A DNA stretch of 64,000 bases from Notolepis coatsorum (taxonomy: Eukaryota > Chordata > Actinopteri > Aulopiformes > Paralepididae): assembly GCA_963971535.1 (NCBI GenBank), contig OZ020585.1, positions 160,359,933 to 160,423,932 on the forward strand, in the 5' to 3' direction. The position numbers and the translations under genes were made by a program. The first letter of the stretch is position 1, and every line of letters begins with the position of its first letter. Below are positions 1-11,177 of this stretch, piece by piece. The notes under the pieces are model-generated. The model was given only the letters and a program-made list of their open reading frames with translations. It ran no database searches and was not told the DNA's origin.

Positions 1-473
1 TTGAGGATGACATGAGCCTGCCTATCAATTGTTTTAAAGCTCAATAAACTATGACCGGAATTAATCTCATTTGTCCGGTAGTTGAAATCTTGCAGGTCAC
101 GGAGACCGGCAACAATTTTTTCTAACGGAAACCCTGCCCAATACATGTGCATAAATGTCCCTTCGTCTCCATTTGTACATTGGGAGCATTTTGAGTCCTG
201 TTTCAGGCCCATTCTGTTCAGTCTTATAGGAGTCAAGTATGTCCTGTGAATATAGTTAAGATTGATTTGTTGATGGTCCGGGTTCCTTGATGTAAGACGG
301 ACATTTGCCCATGCTTCTTGCCAATCAAAGTCACTTTCCAGGTCTGGAATATCCCTCCTCCAGACAGTGTCTAGTTGAAGGGTTTCATACGAGGACGTTA
401 GTAATTGATAATAAAAACCTGATACAAAACCTCCCAATGTTTCTCTTTCATAGAAAAATGTGTGGTATCTGTG
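1..473 (-). mobile_element. L1-like LINE fragment (ORF2 C-terminal part)
   Basis: The minus strand reads like the + strand LINE at 14079-15106: shared pieces include [11 protein letters not shown] and [20 protein letters not shown] in a shadow frame, and the same DNA for most of 130-470. Only the post-RT C-terminal part is present and the window edge cuts it. It ends at a TA-rich run near 473. Confidence 0.8.
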
Positions 474-474
474 G

Positions 475-1062
475 TGTATATATATATATATATTTTTTGC
501 ACTACCTATCTTTGTGAAAGTGGCTTCTCAGCTCTGGTCCAGCTGAAGACAAAGCAGAGGAACAGATTGGACATTGAGCATGACCTCGGAGTTGCTTTGT
601 CTACCATCACCCCAGACTTTGAGACTCTTGTCAGGAGCAAACAACATCCCCACTTATCCCATTAGTTCCCTGGGATGTTAAGCTAAGAAGTCTGCTAAGA
701 AGGATACCGTATATTATTTATTATTATTATTATTTTATTTCATTGTGTTTTTAGCCCTAGTTGCACTTTTGTTGCAACCCCAGTCATCCCATTAGTTCCC
801 CCAAACTTAGGTCTGTTATGTTAAGCTAAGAAATCTCCTAAGAAGCATATTATTTATTATTATTTTATTTCATTGGGTTTTTAGCCCTAGTTGCACTTTT
901 GTTGCACTTTTTTGTGTTTTCATGTTTTTAACAGTGCATGAAAGATTGTGTATTACTGCAAAACATTTTAAATTTTAATAATTTTGGTTAAAAAATATGG
1001 GTTGCGGGTTAATGACTAAGGAAAGTGTTGGGTCCCGAGGCTAGACCAGTTGAGAACCACTG
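475..1062 (+). mobile_element. hAT (Charlie/ZBED-like) 3' end with transposase C-terminus
   Basis: 474-665 reads ESGFSALVQLKTKQRN and then HDLGVALSTITPDFETLV before a TAG stop, which fits the C-terminus of hAT-derived ZBED/FAM200-type transposases. The sequence ends at 1062 with gttgagaaccactg, a Charlie-type terminal repeat like the end of the element at 4907-6478. The 5' part is missing, so this is a truncated copy. Confidence 0.65.
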
Positions 1063-1183
1063 TCTGTCGTAGTGTACCAATGATTAATAACGGAATATCT
1101 TATCTTATGGTACTCTAGGAAAGGACATTTCTATACATACTGTCTTAACCCTTGTGTCTGAAAACTGTGTTCCACTCTTACCA

Positions 1184-2096
1184 TTAACACTTTGAGCGCC
1201 AGCCGTGTTTTCCTTTTTACCCCCTTGAATGCCACCATCCACGGCCAATGTTAACGTTAATATCGCCTAATCTATGTTTTAAATTATGGCTATGTGTCTA
1301 ATCTGCCCGTCGCTTATCAAAGAATCATTTTCCAGTCAACATTGTCAAGGCAGATTGTATTATCGCTTAATTTCCGTTTGATAGCATTTTGAAAATCGCC
1401 CGTTTTCGGGGGAAAAACAACCCATGCCTTTGATAATCGCCTTTTACTGGAATATTCCAGAACGTTGTCATTTGTCGGCCTATTTATGAATCGTTTTCAA
1501 ATAAACGCTAGATGATCGATAGTATGTGTGCGCACGCTCGTGCCGTGCGCTGATAATCTCTGCTCTTATTTCCTCATGGCTTTTACAGTCAAAACAGCCA
1601 TATCACATAAACGCTTATATATCCGTGAAAACGAGTCTGATTATCCTAACACTGATAACATAGATTCCTTACCTGAGATCAGATGGTATCCAAATGGTTT
1701 ATTCCAATTTCCGATCGCCATTCGAAAAAATCAATAAATGTATTGATCCATCGTGTATACAGTATAACCCATATTCGCCGTGGCTCAGAGGCTCCAGAAT
1801 GAACTCTGGTAGACGCCGGCTGCATCAGTGAGAAGTAAAATGTGGAGTCAGAAATCCGTTCTCCCATTCACTTTCATTGAGTCCATTCCAAAAGGGTGAT
1901 TTACCATCTGGGAGACGATAGGGGGCGCTTTTTTCACATCTGAGCGCTGGCGGTCCCTGGATCTCCAACGGTAGGCTTGCGTGATGCAATATGATTTCAG
2001 ATCGCTAATAAAAAAAAACGAGAATACTCGTGACGTGGCATTCAACGGTCGGGGCGTAAACCAGAGAAAAGCCGTGAGTGGCATACAAAGTGTTAA
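1184..2096. mobile_element. Non-autonomous TTAA (piggyBac-like) element, copy 1
   Basis: TTAA lies at both ends, with left end CACTTTGAGCGCCAG and right end GGCATACAAAGTG inverted. The interior has the family's shared TTTTCAAATAAACGCTAGAT block (about 1493-1513), also found near 47893 and 51929. No coding capacity was seen. Confidence 0.75.
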
Positions 2097-3051
2097 CACA
2101 TTGACCGCCAGCAGCAGGGGGCGCTGATCCCCCTTCATCGCCAGGTCTTTATTCAATCGATATAGTTTTAGACTGCGACATTTGCGAGTGCTTAAAATAT
2201 ATCTTATATAATATATGGGTCTAATAACGCTATCTCAGTGAGTTGCTTCCAGTCAACATGCCAGAGACAGACATTTCAGACAGACATTTCCGTTTTATAC
2301 CGTTTTGAATAGAGTATGGTTTGGGTGCTTTTCAGTAATTCCAGGAAAAAGATGAGAAAAAGGCATTTTACTGTAATCCTGTCATCACGTTGTAATTTTT
2401 CGGCTGATTATCTAATCATCCTGAAATCAACACTAGATTATCATTATTATGTCTACTCATGCATACATGAAATGACCGTCGTAGCGGCGCGCTCCCCCCC
2501 CCCCCCCCCCCACCGCAGCCAACGGTAAACGGCCATACACGGTCCACAGAGATAGCTGAGATCGTGGTAGAAATAAATGTCAGATCAACGATCAAATTTA
2601 TATATAATGTTCTTACCATGTATCTGATGTAATGCAAAAGAAATAATCCGAATATCTGATTGCAATTCCAAATAATGCTTGTGGAGGTCCGTACCACACT
2701 ACCGACTGTTTCACAATGACGGGCGGGCGGAGTTACTGTTACTGTCTGCCATCGTTGTATAGAACTGGCTCGCCTGAGTATTTAAACCCTGCCCGCTCAG
2801 ATCAGCCCCTAAAACACACCAGCTCATTTCCAATGAGATGCAATAGCTCCGCCTGGCAGTAGAGGGCGGTGTTGACCGTCTGCCAGCTCAGACAGGGTCT
2901 GAAGGCTATACCAGAGGCTGCAGCTATGAATTATGAATAGATATAGCGAATAAACGAAATAACGATCCCAAAAACGAGTAAACTCGTTTCTGGCGCTGAA
3001 CGCATGGCGGGCAATAACGCGTAAACTCTTTTCCGGCACAGATTGTGTTAA
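2093..3051. mobile_element. Non-autonomous TTAA (piggyBac-like) element, copy 2
   Basis: It starts at the TTAA that ends copy 1 (2093-2096), with CACATTGACCGCCAG, and ends ...GATTGTG at TTAA 3048-3051. It resembles copies at 16112-17223 and 27287-28219 (the CTGATGTAATGCAAAA stretch). It contains a poly-C run near 2496. Confidence 0.7.
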
Positions 3052-3296
3052 GGGACTAAATTGTCCTCTTCAAAAACGCCATAAAAATATTATGTTGAAA
3101 TAATTGTCCACTTTTCTTCAGTCAACTTCAGCCCTGATCATAACCACCAAATATTCAATTCATCTTAGAATTGTAACCCTTTAAATGCCAGTGTTTGTGA
3201 TGGAATCACAATTATTGTTATAAAAAAAACACGCAATGTAAATATTTTCAATATATCAAATGCAAAGTGGATTTTTCTGGGGGGGGGGGGGGTTAT

Positions 3297-3473
3297 AGGC
3301 TAGCATGTGTAAACGATTAGCAACACTGATTTTAATGTATTTTTAGTTTTTTGTAATGTCAGATAAAAAATGAAATACTCCAATTTTTCTGAAAAGAGTT
3401 GTTGTTAAATCTGACATTACAAAAAATCCATAAAAATCAGTGTTGTTGCTAATCATTGACACATGCTAGCCTG
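3297..3473. repeat. Imperfect inverted repeat, about 65-bp arms
   Basis: The arm from 3297 (GGCTAGCATGTG...) and the arm ending 3473 (...CACATGCTAGCC) are complementary over most of their length, with a spacer of about 45 bp. It lies in the right part of the outer piggyBac-like element and follows a G run. Confidence 0.7.
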
Positions 3474-3860
3474 TAATGATCCTGAATGAAAGTGGTGTGG
3501 GGAAAAAAAAGTTGAAAAATGCCAGGATAATTCAAAGATCACACCTTTGCCACATCTTGGCTACAACATAACCACTGCAAAGTTATCAAAAAATTAAGAA
3601 TCTCAAAGGACAATTTTGTCCTCATCAGACACAAGGGTTAAGTATGAAGATCTTTTTAGCAGATGAAACTAGTCAAACGCTTGGTTGTGTTTGTGCTTCT
3701 CCTGACTCTTGGGCGACCCACCTAACTGTTTTTCTCTCTCTGTCCACCTAAAAGAACAGTTGAGCTCCCAAAACGTCATGCCTAATGTGTCCCCTCTCTG
3801 TGTGAGCCACGGCCTCCCAATTAGTTCCAGATACCTTCTGTGGCTCACTTGTTCTTCTAT

Positions 3861-4020
3861 GTGGCTCACTTGTTCTCCATGTGGTTCCCTTGTTCTTCTA
3901 TGTGGTTCCCTTGTTCTTCTATGTGTCTCTTCTATGTGGTTCACTTGTTCTCCTATGTGGGTTAGCTTGTTCTTCTATATGGCTCACTTGTTCTTCTATG
4001 TGGTTCGCTTGTTCTTCTAT
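3861..4020. repeat. Minisatellite, about 20-bp unit
   Basis: There are about eight diverged copies of a TATGTGGTTCACTTGTTCTT-type unit. The long frames on both strands here come from the repeat and are not genes. The flanks 3642-3860 and 4021-4628 show no gene or clear repeat that I recognise. Confidence 0.8.
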
Positions 4021-4628
4021 GAGCGATCATGAGATAGTTCAACCCCTTCATCATGATCATACAAAACCCTGGCAAAGCAAGGGGAAACCTAGTGTTTGAT
4101 GAATGACCTGGTAGAAGATGGGAGCAAACCCTGAGCGCCTTTCTTCTGAATACTTAGTGGGGTGTTGACCTAGTGTTGTCAAATGTTTCCACACATCTTT
4201 TAGTAGATAAAAAGTAGATAAAAAGCATGGTTTATTGGACAGACCTTCGCCCTTCAGGGCGTCATCTGTGTTTTCTTTCCTTCATGTTATTGACACAGTT
4301 TGCTCTGAACTAGGAAAAACAGTTTTTCCATTGCTGCTTCCAACACCTGGAATGCCCTCCGACTGACAGCTGATGGTTCTTCCTTATTTAGCTGCGTCTC
4401 CGACCACTGTGTCGACTTGTAACTGTCTTAGCTGATTTGTTATTGTTTATTCTTATTTATTGTGTCTGTATGTATGAAACTGCTCATAAGTTGTCTTGTT
4501 TTGTGAGCTTTATCTGCAAAATAAATGATCTCTACTGATAAACTAGCAAATAGTAAACATGTTGTCCACCCACCAGCAGTAATGCAGTTCCCCTCTTGGG
4601 TCAGTCAGACATGATAGTCCCTGGTTCT

Positions 4629-4658
4629 TATCGGCCCGATAATTATCGTGCATCCCTA
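4629..4658. mobile_element. Right end of an hAT-like TAGGGATGCA element (fragment)
   Basis: Read inverted, the sequence is TAGGGATGCACGATAATTAT, similar to the ends at 22602, 36973 and 38583. Only this short end is left, abutting the next hAT at 4657. Confidence 0.4.
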
Positions 4659-4906
4659 GGGCTGCATGATTTTGGGAAATAATGTAATTGCGATTTTTCT
4701 GACGGATATTGCGATTGCGATTATAATAATTTTTTTAAGCAGCCCCACAGAGGTTTATTGTAAAATGCGGCTTGCATCTGGCCTACTCGTGGGTCTGTTC
4801 GGGACGCTTGAAGCCTTTCTCCAACGTGTTCGTGTTTCCGCATCTCTGATTGGCCAGGTCATGTGACATGTACGCCCAATCGTGGGACCGCAAGTTTGTC
4901 TTAGAG

Positions 4907-6478
4907 CAGCGGTTCCCAAACTTCTTTGGCCGTGCACCTAGGGGAGGGCGATATATCGAGTATACTCGATGTATCGCGGATTGTTCTACCCGAGATGTAG
5001 TACTGTACTATATCGCGAACATCGAGTATTTAGTTTATATGGCGCCGCCCGCGGCCGAGAGACACTCGCAGTGCTTTCCTCGAGAAGGGACGGCGGAGCT
5101 ATAGGCTAACGTTAGTGTAGTCAGGGCTGTACAGTGCGATATAATGTTGCGGTTGTAATTTCATTAGACAGACCAGCGCGGACCTTTAATAACATGTAAT
5201 TTAATTGACACGAGCAATGAGCTAACGGTAGCTGCTAACCAAGGTATCCATTAGGATTATGCTAAGCTAACTAGCGATAGCTGCTAACCCTGGTAAACGG
5301 TCAAAGCGGACTCCACAAGACTAGTTCCATTCGTGAGGAAATGGGGTGGGTTATATTGACAACGCTTGACAACAGCAGTTTAAACATAACTTCATATTTA
5401 TTAGTTATTCGTTTCTGTATATCATTCAATTTCCATCTCCGTGTGTCTCCATCTCCATCTCTTCCCGTTTACATTCGAGTGTGACGTTATCACCTACAGC
5501 AGCTTAGACGATCAAAACGCGAACCTAGAACAAACCTCGAGGGGGGGGGGGGGGCTGGCTCTCTTGTTCATTCTCTCTCTCTCGCTCTCTCTCTACATTC
5601 AATGATTTAAAGTAGCCAAACGTTACAGACAGTATAAATACTAACTGGATAGTTGATGATATAAACATTTAATTTCATTATCTGAAATATTCTAAAATCA
5701 TTAAGTCTGCTATAAGCCATTATACCTTTGTGTGTGATTATTATTTTCTCACAGTAGGGTGTGTATATATATATACATATATATATATGTGTGTGTGTGT
5801 TTGGCTAAAGTGGATAAAAAACACAGTACTGTGTAAAAGTCTTAGGCACCCAAGAGTTTTTATATAAATTGTCTTTTTTTTTATTAGTGTGTCAGTAGAC
5901 TACTCTTAGTACATTTTCATTAAATATTTTTTTAAAGCATCTTCATGGTTTAATAATGCAAACATGTTGCAGGGACTTATTATAATCATCATATTGGCGT
6001 GACTGTATGCATCAAAGGGTTAAATCAAGCATTTTTAAGTGATTTAGAGGAAATGTAAAAATATCGCGATATATATCGCGATATAGCCAAAATATTTCGC
6101 GATATCATTTTTGGCCATATCGCCCAGCCCTACGTGCACCCCCTGTCACCTCCCGACCTAGCTGACGCACCCCCCAATGGGTTTCTGTTAGAAAAAATAG
6201 TTGCTGGTCTCCGTACACAGATTTTATTTTTTATTTTATCTCTTTCCACGGCGACTATGGATAGGGAATTTCTTTATTTAATTAAAATGTTCACAACAAC
6301 ATGGATGCATGTACTCTGCCAGCATGTTTAATATCCATAATACTAAAGGTTTGACTAAGATTTTTATGAAATTTAAAAAAATATATATATATAATTTCTT
6401 TTTTTTAAACCACCATTAGCCTTTTCATGTCATGCACCACCTAGAGGGCGCTCAGCACCACAGTTTTTGGAACCACTG
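4907..6478. mobile_element. hAT (Charlie-like) element
   Basis: The ends are CAGCGGTTCCCAAACTT and GTTTTTGGAACCACTG. The 8-bp duplication TCTTAGAG lies at 4899-4906 and 6479-6486. It is interrupted by the hAT at 4939-6132. No transposase is visible. Confidence 0.85.
4939..6132. mobile_element. hAT-like element, innermost on the left of the nest
   Basis: The ends are TAGGGGAGGGCGATATA and GCCATATCGCCCAGCCCTA, with 8-bp duplication CGTGCACC at 4931-4938 and 6133-6140. The interior holds a start CAGGGCTGTACAGTGCGAT (5123) of another hAT family, a G run (5541-5553), a CT microsatellite and TA/TG repeats (5760-5805). Confidence 0.88.
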
Positions 6479-7863
6479 TCTTAGAGCATGGCAATAGAAC
6501 GCCTGCCCTGATTCCAAACTCTAACCTTAACCAACTTCGAAAGAGTCGCCTAAGCTTAACCAGTGATAAACTAGGCGTTAGGTAGTTTGCAGGCTGTTCG
6601 ACCCGGAAATAGGCGCAGAACTTGCCGTCCCACGATTGGCGCACATGTCACATGACCTGGCCAATCGGAGCACAAAACGGGAACCCGGAAACACGGACGC
6701 GTTGGAGAAAAGCTACACGCGTTCGGGACACCGTGCCTGAAAATGTTTCTTTTTACCTGGGAATCGATACTGATACCCAACGGTACCTTTTTTTCTGTAC
6801 TTTACTCTCCCTCTCTGAAGTCTAAACTTCACAACACACAATCTAAAACCCCTTACCTCCCTCTCCCAAACCGTTCCTACAACAATAACAACAACTTGCA
6901 AAGGCGATCTTGTATCTCAATGGGACTTCCTGGTTAAAAAAAAGAATAAAAAAATTTATTTTTATTTTTGCGATTTGCTAATTGCATCTAGGGCTGTCTT
7001 AAATACTTCGAAGCTTCGTTCGATGGCACAAGCTTCGAACATTAAAAAAAAAAAAAAAAATTACTTCGATTTGTGTGTGTGCGTGGGGCCATTGGGTGGG
7101 GCCGGGGGACAAATACACTGGAGGAAGTAACCCAGCTCAGCACTGCCCAAATTATATCATCACTATTGCCTGTTTGAAGGATATCATCCTCAAACACATA
7201 TACACCTACATGCCTTGTAGAATTCCACACATAAGAAAGAAAGATACTGGGATGAATAAACAAAATGGGAAATAAAATGTAGAAATGCATGCAATACATA
7301 AATAAATATGAATCTCCATATATGAAATAGAACATTTAGATAAGGTGCTACTGAGATGTTTTGGTGAGTTCTTTGTTTTTTTGTGGAAGTAGCCCTTCTT
7401 AAAAATGCATGAACATTCACTGATAATTGGTCTGTAGTGGAGTCTACATTGCCGGACCATGTAGAATCCGGACCTTGTAGACCAGGGGTCTCAAACTCAA
7501 TTTACCTGGGGGCCGCTGGAGGTAGAGTCTGGGTGAGGCTGGGCCGCATCAAATATTCCACAAAAAAAGGGTTTCAAGTATTCCAAAATAAAGTACAACT
7601 GATCCAATCTTCTCAATCTTTAGCAATAACAATTCAGAACATGAACAGTTCTTCAGAACATGAACGGTTCTTCAGAACATAGGCTTCTCAGTGGTGTCAG
7701 TGGACTCATCCACAGCTATGGAAATGCACTGTGCATTTTTTTTAATTCTATCACAAAGCTGTTTAATAATCACCAGCCAGTATTTCAGTTATTCTGGTTG
7801 CTGTGCGATCTGAGGGGGATTTGCTTTTGTTTGCCTTCAAACATGGTCTCAATCACTTCAGTC

Positions 7864-8849
7864 TAGGGCTGACCTTCGAAGCTTTTTTTGGCAATCGAAG
7901 CTTCGGGGGCGAGCTTCGATTTTAATTCGAAGCTTCGATAAAAAAAAGAAAAAAAAAATAATTTCTTATCTTATGTTGTGGGACTTGTACAGCACTTTGG
8001 TAAACTTTGTTGTTTTTAAATGTGCTCTATAAATAAAGTGGATTGTTCACACACACACACAAATCGAAGTAAAAAATTAAAATAAAAAATTAAAATCGAA
8101 AAGCGAGAGACTAAACCTGTTGTTGTTAGCTTACATGCTAACGTGAATGGGATCGACCATAGCATTGCGGCTAGGCTAGCTACCATAGCAGTACAGCAGC
8201 TAGTTGAATGGATAAACGTTATTTAACATTGCAGAATGGGTACAATACGGCTCAATACAAACAGTTGTTAAGGGGGGGTGCAGAGTCATCAACACAATGT
8301 ACCACCAAGAGTGGAGAGTTTATGTCTCTCAAAAAGCGAGAGACCCTAACGCTCTTGTTGTTAGCTTATATGCTAACGTGAATGGGATCGACCATAGCAT
8401 TGCGGCTAGGCTAGCTACCATAGCAGTACAGCAGCTAGTTGAATGGATAAACGTTATTTAACATTGCAGAATGGGTACAATACAATACGGCTCAATACAA
8501 ACAGTTGTTAAGGGGGGGTGCAGAGTCATCAACACAATGTACCACCAAGAGCGGAGAGTTTATGTCTCTCAAAAAGCGAGAGACTAAACCTAAAGCTCTT
8601 GTTGTTAGCTTACATGCTAACGTGAATGGGATCGGCCATAGCATTGCGGCTAGGCTAGCTACCATAGCAGTACAGCAGCTAGTTGAATGGATACACGTTA
8701 TTTCGATGGCACAAGCTTCGAGCAGAAAAAAAAATCGAAGTTAAAAAATAAAACATTTTTTTTTTATTATTTTTTTAAACTTCGATTTTTTTTAAATGTT
8801 CGAAGCTTGTGCCATCGAACGAAGCTTCGAAGTATTTAAGACAGCCCTA
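7864..8849. mobile_element. hAT-like element (GAAGCTTCG family, inner copy)
   Basis: The ends are TAGGGCTGACCTTCGAAG and TATTTAAGACAGCCCTA, with 8-bp duplication CTTCAGTC at 7856-7863 and 8850-8857. The middle is a tandem array (8097-8702). It has no open transposase. Confidence 0.88.
8097..8702. repeat. Tandem repeat, about 235-240-bp unit, 2.5 copies
   Basis: Copies begin near 8097, 8332 and 8572 with AAAAAGCGAGAGAC and share GCGGCTAGGCTAGCTACCAT. Each complete unit includes a piece like the LINE 3' tail (GCAGAATGGGTACAATA). The array amplified inside the hAT. Confidence 0.85.
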
Positions 8850-8929
8850 CTTCAGTCATACATTATTTTATTACATGCATCAGAGAGAGAATGGCTTCTT
8901 GCCACTGAGTGAGCACTTGTGAGTGAGTA

Positions 8930-9103
8930 TCTGTATGTCATATATGTCCCGATGAATTGAAAATGGGGGACCCTGATGTAAACAAGACGAAAGTCTTTCT
9001 CTGGTCTGCATCCCCTTAACAATTGTGTGTATTGAGCTGTACTGTATTGTACCCATTCTGCAATCTGTTAATAAAGTTTTCAATCAATCAATCAATACAC
9101 GTC
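8930..9103 (+). mobile_element. 3' tail of (TCAA)n LINE
   Basis: It matches the 3' UTR of the LINE at 53590-56010, from GAATTGAAAATGGGGGACC to TTAATAAAGTTTTCAATCAA and a TCAA tail. It is heavily 5'-truncated and lies inside the hAT at 7483-10046. Confidence 0.8.
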
Positions 9104-9147
9104 AATTCTAGCCTCCGATCCCATGACGTCATTTATCTCCTGCGGTT

Positions 9148-9270
9148 TTTGATTGATTGATTGAAAACTTTATTAACAGATTGCAGAATGGGTACAATAC
9201 AGTACAGCTCAATACACACAATTGTTAAGGGGATGCAGACCAGAGAGAGACTTTCATTTTGTTTACATCA
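9148..9270 (-). mobile_element. 3' tail of (TCAA)n LINE, inverted
   Basis: This is the same LINE end on the minus strand, starting TTGATTGATTGATTGAAAAC and reading through AACAGATTGCAGAATGGG. It faces the copy at 8930-9103 about 45 bp away. Confidence 0.8.
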
Positions 9271-10525
9271 GGGAGAGTGAGGATTATATAGGATTGTTTT
9301 AAAGTGTGATGCTGTTTGTCATTTTAACAGCAGATACACTTTCTTAAATTCCATTGTCCCCGACAGAGCGTGTGACGGGGAGCTCGGACGGGATGTGTTT
9401 TGCTTGGTGTTATTATAGCATTAGCTGAAAAGCTAGCGTTAGCTACGTTACATCAAATCAGATGATGGCCTGTCCTTTCTCCAGGACCTGACACTGTCCG
9501 TCTATCAACAATAATGCACCCACGGTGAATCGTATTTGAGTCAAGTAGCTACTGACTAGCGTTAGCTGACTAATGTTATTAAATGTCAATGTGAAAACCT
9601 TGCAGGGAAGACGAGCTAGGTCAGCTTAGCTTGACAACGGTCCCCGTGGCTAAAGTTGGTGCTATTCATAATCCAGCAATAATGGCTGCAGACCTACAAG
9701 CAAAGTACAGCAAGTGCCAAGGGATAAGAGTCTGAGGTGGAGTCTCAAAAGAGAATGTTGATATTTATTTTGCATCGAAAATCACAACATTCGAACGTCA
9801 CTACTAGCCAGAGTCTCTGCGACTGCTACAGACTGGGTAGCGAGTGCAACACCGTCTAATGTCCGTGCGGATCATTGGAGTAGGGTATATCTGCAGTGCC
9901 GCAGCCCCATAAAACTTCCAACTCTCGCGCAACGACTCGGCAAACAGTTGGGCGCGGGCTGCATTAACACTAAACTTTGACGTCAAGTAGGGGGCCGCAA
10001 AATATCATCCCGCGGGCCGCAAATGGCTGCAAGTTTGAGACCCCTGTTGTAGACTGACATAATTCTGTGCATAGTTTAGTCTACACAGGCCATATTTCAA
10101 ATAATCTAAATCTTACTTCATTCATCTTAAACATTCTTGATTTGGGGGATTGGTAGTTCCCATGACATCTGAAGTTGTTCAAACGACAACAGCGATCCAC
10201 CTTGAATTAAATCACACAGCCGAGTGAAACCTTGTTGGCTGCGTCAGTCACGAAAGGGGCTACTTAATTCATTAATCCAATCCACTTTATTTATAGAGCA
10301 CATTTAAAAACAACAACGTTTACGAAAGTGCTGTACAAGTCCCACAACATAAGATTAAAAAGAAAATTATAATAAAAAAAAAAAAAAATCGAAGCTTCGA
10401 ATTAAAATCGAAGCTCGGCCCGAAGCTTCGATTGCCAAAAAGAAATTCGAAGGTCAGCCCTAATTGCATCATTTCAAATTTTGATTTAAAATCGATTAAT
10501 CGTTCAGCCCTAGTTGAGACCTATT

Positions 10526-11010
10526 TTTTTTTTTGATCCACTTTTTCTCCCATTTTTCTATATTTTTCTCCCATCCCAATTTCGTATCATCCAATTCAAC
10601 CCTCCCCTGTCACGAACGCTGTTTCTTGCCTCCCACAAGCCGGCTGCAATGTGGACTAAGTCATACATAGCACAAGTCCCCTCCGGTACTCGAGGTAACA
10701 GCAGTCGCATCTTTTCACCTGCGCAGCTCGATCTCTCAGTGGCGAGGAGTAACGCGTGGGAGGCTCACGCTGCCCCCGACACTTCCTGATTCCACTGCGC
10801 AGGCGCACCAACCGACTTGTAGGAGTCGCTTGTTCACAACGTTCGATCCCCACCCTTCAGTTTTCCCTCCCCGTAATACGGCCAATGTGTATTACTGCGG
10901 ACGACCAGCTAAACTGAAAACAATGTGGAGAGCTGGATTCGAACACGCGAATCCTAGCGTCTCCACACTGGTGGCGAGTGCCTTGCCCACTACACCACCT
11001 AGCCGCCCCC
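10526..11010 (-). mobile_element. tRNA-derived SINE
   Basis: The duplication CTAGTTGAGACCTATT lies at 10510-10525 and 11011-11026. On the minus strand it starts with a tRNA-like head (GGCGGCTAGGTGGTGTAGTG, then a B box GGATTCGAA read inverted near 10935) and ends in an A-rich tail (the T run at 10526). It is the same family as 26454, 27332 and 34001. Confidence 0.85.
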
Positions 11011-11032
11011 CTAGTTGAGACCTATTAAAGTG

Positions 11033-11177
11033 TATACCTGGGTCTGAAGGTCAGGGTGTGAGACGATGACCTGGGTCTGAAGGTCAGGGTGTGAGCCGAT
11101 GACCTGGGTCTGAAGGTCAGGGTGTGAGACGATGTCCTGGGTCTGAAGGTCAGGGTGTGAGACGATGTCCTGGGTCT
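11033..11177. repeat. Minisatellite, 33-bp unit
   Basis: About 4.4 copies of a unit with CCTGGGTCTGAAGGTCAGGG and TGTGAGACGATG lie just right of the SINE target site. Confidence 0.9.

Larger units (their letters stand above)
1145..3641. mobile_element. piggyBac-like element (outer) with two later insertions
   Basis: TTAA at 1145-1148 is followed by CCCTTGTGTCTGA. The inverted copy TCAGACACAAGGG precedes TTAA at 3638-3641. TTAA duplications with CCC-starting TIRs are the piggyBac pattern. Two further TTAA elements (1184-2096, 2093-3051) sit inside, leaving about 35 bp on the left and 590 bp on the right. No transposase was seen. Confidence 0.65.
4806..6720. mobile_element. Mutator-like foldback element (MITE) with nested hATs
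   Basis: The 9-bp duplication GTTCGGGAC flanks it (4797-4805, 6721-6729). The long terminal inverted repeats begin GCTTGAAGCCTTTCTCCAAC and end ...GGAGAAAAGCTACACGC. A 9-bp duplication and long TIRs suggest a MULE. The copy at 40604-41007 is the same family without the nested insert. Confidence 0.72.
7483..10046. mobile_element. hAT element (CAGGGGTCTCAAACTC family)
   Basis: The ends are CAGGGGTCTCAAACTCAA and AAGTTTGAGACCCCTG, with duplication TTGTAGAC at 7475-7482 and 10047-10054. It is interrupted by the hAT at 7864-8849. Its right half also carries two LINE tail pieces in opposite orientation. Confidence 0.88.
6989..10462. mobile_element. hAT-like element with GAAGCTTCG subterminal motifs (outer copy)
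   Basis: The left end TAGGGCTGTCTTAAATA and right end GAAGGTCAGCCCTA are flanked by the 8-bp duplication ATTGCATC (6981-6988, 10463-10470). Many GAAGCTTCG subterminal repeats are present. It lies in the opposite orientation to the related copies at 7864-8849 and 31159-31583, and is split by the hAT at 7483-10046. Confidence 0.88.
4657..10512. mobile_element. hAT-like element (outermost of a deep nest)
   Basis: The left end TAGGGCTGCATGATT and right end AATCGTTCAGCCCTA are inverted and typical of fish hAT elements. The two flanking 8-mers (TGCATCCC and GTTGAGAC) do not match, so either one end is from another copy or a flank changed. Its body is split by the insertions 4806-6720 and 6989-10462. 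Confidence 0.5.

Noticed and set aside
3669-4099. Frames rich in FFYVV or RRTREPH
   Set aside because: They are repeat translations of the 20-bp array at 3861-4020.
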